Of a stretch of 64,000 bases of DNA, positions 62,030-64,000 are shown in pieces. The stretch lies in NCBI RefSeq assembly GCF_001899075.1, contig NZ_MKVA01000001.1:35180-99179 (forward strand), written 5' to 3'. The notes beneath the pieces are model-generated. The model saw only the letters and a list, made by a program, of their open reading frames with translations. It ran no database searches and was not told the DNA's origin. A program made the position numbers and the translations under genes. Every line of letters begins with the position of its first letter. Position 1 is the first letter of the stretch. Origin of the DNA: Devosia sp. 67-54 (GTDB lineage Bacteria; Pseudomonadota; Alphaproteobacteria; Rhizobiales; Devosiaceae).

Positions 62030-62871
62030 TAGTCTTGGAGCTTTGTAATCCGCGTGTCATCGCAGTGGCGGTAGTAAGCAGCCAACACGTTTATCGCGGC
62101 CGCTGGCTCAGTCCGCGTGTACCGTAGCACCAACTCCCAGTCCTCAAGCGACTTTAGCGATTCATCCCAACCGCCGGCGGCATCAACCAGGGAGCGTCGA
62201 TGGACCATAACATTCGTGTCGATATAATTCCCGGTTTCCAGTAGGGCTCTGTCGAAGTTCTTCCACAAAATTCGCTCCTGATGAAAATTGTGAATGTCCG
62301 TGACCAAAGCCCCATAGGCTAAGCTAATCTCAGGCCGCGTTGCGAGCACATCTACGGCTTTCTTTAGAAAATCTGGATACCAGACGTTATCATCGTCAAG
62401 ATAGGCGATGAATGAACCGCGACTGGCGCGTATGCCTGCATTCCTCGCCGCAGACGCCCCGCGGTTGCTCTGGTGCAAATACCTTATCCGCGGATCGACC
62501 AAGAACCTTGCGACGACGGAACGGGTGTCGTCCTCACTACCGTCGTCAACGACCAACAATTCCCAGTCGCGAAAGCTCTGGGCCAACACACTCTCAATTG
62601 CTTCGCCCACGTATCGCGCTCGATTGTGCGTTGGCATTACTACGGAGACGGCCGGAGATTCCAAAGTGGCTACCGCAGCGCTGGCCCCCGGGGGGCGCTC
62701 AGGCGCGGACTGAAGTAGCTGCTCCAGTCGATATATTCGACTCTGGAGCGTGTCCATCTGGGCTCGTATTGCATATTCTGAACCCCATAGCCGCCTTTTG
62801 ATCCAGCGCAATGGAGGGGCAAGTCGTGATCTGCGAAGGCGACGGCTTAAATTGCGAAGATTGACCATCAA
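61972..62871 (-). CDS. Glycosyltransferase family 2 protein (paralogue A)
   Basis: A 299-residue GT2 enzyme. Residues 1-60 are basic and then coiled-coil-like (MDTLQSRIYRLEQLLQS). The catalytic domain shows VSVVMPTHNRARYVGEAI, LLVVDDGSEDDTRSVV, AARNAGIRASRGSFIAYLDDDNVWYPDFL and NYIDTNVMVHRR. It is closely similar in layout and motifs to the protein encoded just upstream at 62897-63763, from which it is separated by 25 bases, so the pair looks like a tandem duplication. It is last in the leftward unit headed by the Wzt-type ATPase gene. Confidence 0.88.
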   Translation of the reverse strand: MMVNLRNLSRRLRRSRLAPPLRWIKRRLWGSEYAIRAQMDTLQSRIYRLEQLLQSAPERPPGASAAVATLESPAVSVVMPTHNRARYVGEAIESVLAQSFRDWELLVVDDGSEDDTRSVVARFLVDPRIRYLHQSNRGASAARNAGIRASRGSFIAYLDDDNVWYPDFLKKAVDVLATRPEISLAYGALVTDIHNFHQERILWKNFDRALLETGNYIDTNVMVHRRSLVDAAGGWDESLKSLEDWELVLRYTRTEPAAAINVLAAYYRHCDDTRITKLQDYQRDEGAVLAKNGDRPPAS

Positions 62872-62896
62872 CTACTCGCTAAACGTTATCGGCGAC

Positions 62897-63763
62897 TCAT
62901 TCTACATTCAAGAATCGCCTAGATAGTCGATGCTCGTCACATTGGCGATAGTAAGCACCGAGTACATCAAGGGGATACCCATCCTTGTCTCGTGTCATAC
63001 GCAAAGCCAAGTCCCAATCAGACGCGGCCACATTTGGATCCTCCCGCCAATATCCATATTTTTCAAATAGCTCTCGTCGATGAACAATCACATTCGTATC
63101 GATAAAATTCGCGACCGTGAGAGCTTGGCGATTGAACGGCTCCCACATAATGCGCCTCCCATGCTCGAATAAATCGCTAACCAGCGCGGCGTAGGCAAAG
63201 TCGACTTCTGGAGAGACAGCAAAAAGGTCGGTCGCCCTTAGAAGGAAGTCGGGATACCAGAGGTTGTCATCATCCAAATATGCCAGTAGCGGCGCTCTCG
63301 TGGCCGCTACACCAACATTGCGTGCGGCGCCCGCACCCGCGTTTTCTTGCCAGACATATCGGATACGAGGATCTGCGAGATAGGGCGCTACTGCCGTTCT
63401 AGTGTCATCAACGCTACCGTCGTCCACGACGACCAGTTCCCAGTCAGTGAAACGTTGTTCAATAACGCTCCGAATAGCTTCGCCTACGAACGATGCGCGG
63501 TTATGAGTAGGCATGACCACCGATACTACTGGACTGCCTAAGGCCTCAACGGCTTTCGCCGCCCCCGGTAGCCTCGCTGCAGCTGTTCCAGTGAGCAACT
63601 TTTCAAGCCGCAACGCGCGTTCAACGAGACGTTGCTCGGCTTGATCTAGTAGCAAAAGCCTACCTTCAACCTCCAACAAGCGGCTGGAAAGCGGAGCAAG
63701 TATCTTGTCTTGCAATGATTTGAGCCGCGCCACTAGCCGTAAGTAAATTGATGCTGGTCTCAT
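62897..63763 (-). CDS. Glycosyltransferase family 2 protein (paralogue B)
   Basis: A 288-residue GT2 enzyme with an N-terminal coiled coil (LLEVEGRLLLLDQAEQRLV) and catalytic motifs VSVVMPTHNRASFVGEAI, ELVVVDDGSVDDTRTAV, AARNVGVAATRAPLLAYLDDDNLWYPDFL and NFIDTNVIVHRR. The ATG at 63763 overlaps the stop of the Wzt-type gene (ATGA), so the transferase is coupled to the exporter. With paralogue A it shares the coiled-coil plus GT2 plan, which could support pairing with each other or with the exporter. Confidence 0.88.
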   Translation of the reverse strand: MRPASIYLRLVARLKSLQDKILAPLSSRLLEVEGRLLLLDQAEQRLVERALRLEKLLTGTAAARLPGAAKAVEALGSPVVSVVMPTHNRASFVGEAIRSVIEQRFTDWELVVVDDGSVDDTRTAVAPYLADPRIRYVWQENAGAGAARNVGVAATRAPLLAYLDDDNLWYPDFLLRATDLFAVSPEVDFAYAALVSDLFEHGRRIMWEPFNRQALTVANFIDTNVIVHRRELFEKYGYWREDPNVAASDWDLALRMTRDKDGYPLDVLGAYYRQCDEHRLSRRFLNVE

Positions 63764-64000
63764 GCAGGTCCGTTCATGGTCTCTGGTTCCGGTATCAACG
63801 GCAGATCTGCTATTGGTCTGCCTTGCTCCATTTGCACCTTGCGATTGCAAAATCGTCCAATCAGCGCATCTGAATGGCTCGCCAGCAGCACGATGGATGA
63901 GCGGGCGAACAGCCCCTCGATGCGCTTTTGCGCCTTCTCCTGGAAGGCGGCGTCGCCGGCGCCGATGCCTTCGTCGATGAGCAGGATATCGTGCTGCAGG
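63760..64000 (-). CDS. Polysaccharide export ABC transporter ATP-binding protein (Wzt/KpsT-type), C-terminal end only
   Basis: Reading leftward from the window edge the frame gives ILLIDEGIGAGDAAFQEKA, a Walker B plus D-loop typical of O-antigen or capsule exporters (DExxxxGDxxFQ), then SSIVLLASHSDALIGRFCN, the switch-His region, and it stops at 63760. Only 80 codons are visible. The family exports undecaprenol-linked polysaccharide across the inner membrane with a Wzm/KpsM-type permease, expected just outside the window. The last roughly 30 residues are coded by AT-richer DNA, like the adjoining transferases. Confidence 0.85.
   Translation of the reverse strand, partial: LQHDILLIDEGIGAGDAAFQEKAQKRIEGLFARSSIVLLASHSDALIGRFCNRKVQMEQGRPIADLPLIPEPETMNGPA

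Noticed and set aside
1-64000. CRISPR arrays, insertion sequences, integrases, phage genes, rRNA genes
   Set aside because: None seen: no regular spacer repeats, no transposase motifs, no terminal inverted repeats with target duplications, and no rRNA sequence.

Overview
The window looks like chromosomal DNA of a high-GC alphaproteobacterium, probably of the order Hyphomicrobiales (Rhizobiales). The reasons are an IalB-family protein, a UrtABCDE urea transporter, many periplasmic-binding-protein-dependent ABC uptake systems with GntR/IclR regulators, a tRNA-Gln(CUG) of the alphaproteobacterial type, and coding sequence near 70% GC where I counted. The genus cannot be read from the sequence. 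I see no insertion sequence, integrase, phage gene or CRISPR array.

Layout. 1-2.8 kb: housekeeping genes (rlmE, ppx/gppA, a DUF2147 protein, tRNA-Gln). 2.9-13.8 kb: a nucleoside-type locus. A leftward operon (SDR, NTF2-like protein, BMP-type binding protein, fused ATPase, two permeases, VOC protein, epimerase) is divergent from a FadR-like regulator, an E. coli-type dld D-lactate dehydrogenase and a nucleoside hydrolase; a perfect inverted repeat lies between them. 13.9-19.5 kb: a spermidine/putrescine-type ABC transporter with a degenerate membrane dipeptidase and an FCD-type GntR regulator, with two matching candidate operators upstream. 19.6-28.8 kb: an ectoine-catabolism-like set (EutB-like dehydratase, DoeB-like deacylase, M24 hydrolase lacking metal ligands, polar amino-acid ABC transporter) with a triple RidA protein and an IclR regulator; two closely similar 29-bp direct-repeat sites sit upstream of its transcription units. 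28.9-40.8 kb: a GAF protein, a DUF885-like metallopeptidase, and a peptide-type ABC operon with a GntR-type regulator, an M24 gene broken by an amber codon, a second deacylase and an amidohydrolase. 41-46.6 kb: urtABCDE behind a textbook sigma-54 promoter. 46.6-54.3 kb: a PaaK-like ligase, a large autotransporter, an alpha/beta hydrolase, an IalB-family protein and an ATP-grasp protein. 54.3-64 kb: surface polysaccharide genes (PIG-V-like membrane glycosyltransferase, GT4, GT2, rfbB, rfbA, a two-domain GT2, two paralogous GT2s, and the end of a Wzt-type export ATPase). The stretch from about 59.6 to 63.8 kb is much richer in AT and looks like an exchanged glycosyltransferase cassette.

The common theme is scavenging. 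Four organic-nitrogen or nucleoside-type uptake systems are each packed with matching hydrolases and a local regulator, plus nitrogen-controlled urea uptake. The best candidates for something undescribed are the IclR/RidA/Eut-Doe-like locus with its direct-repeat sites and the BMP-transporter/Dld/nucleoside-hydrolase locus with its 23-bp palindrome.
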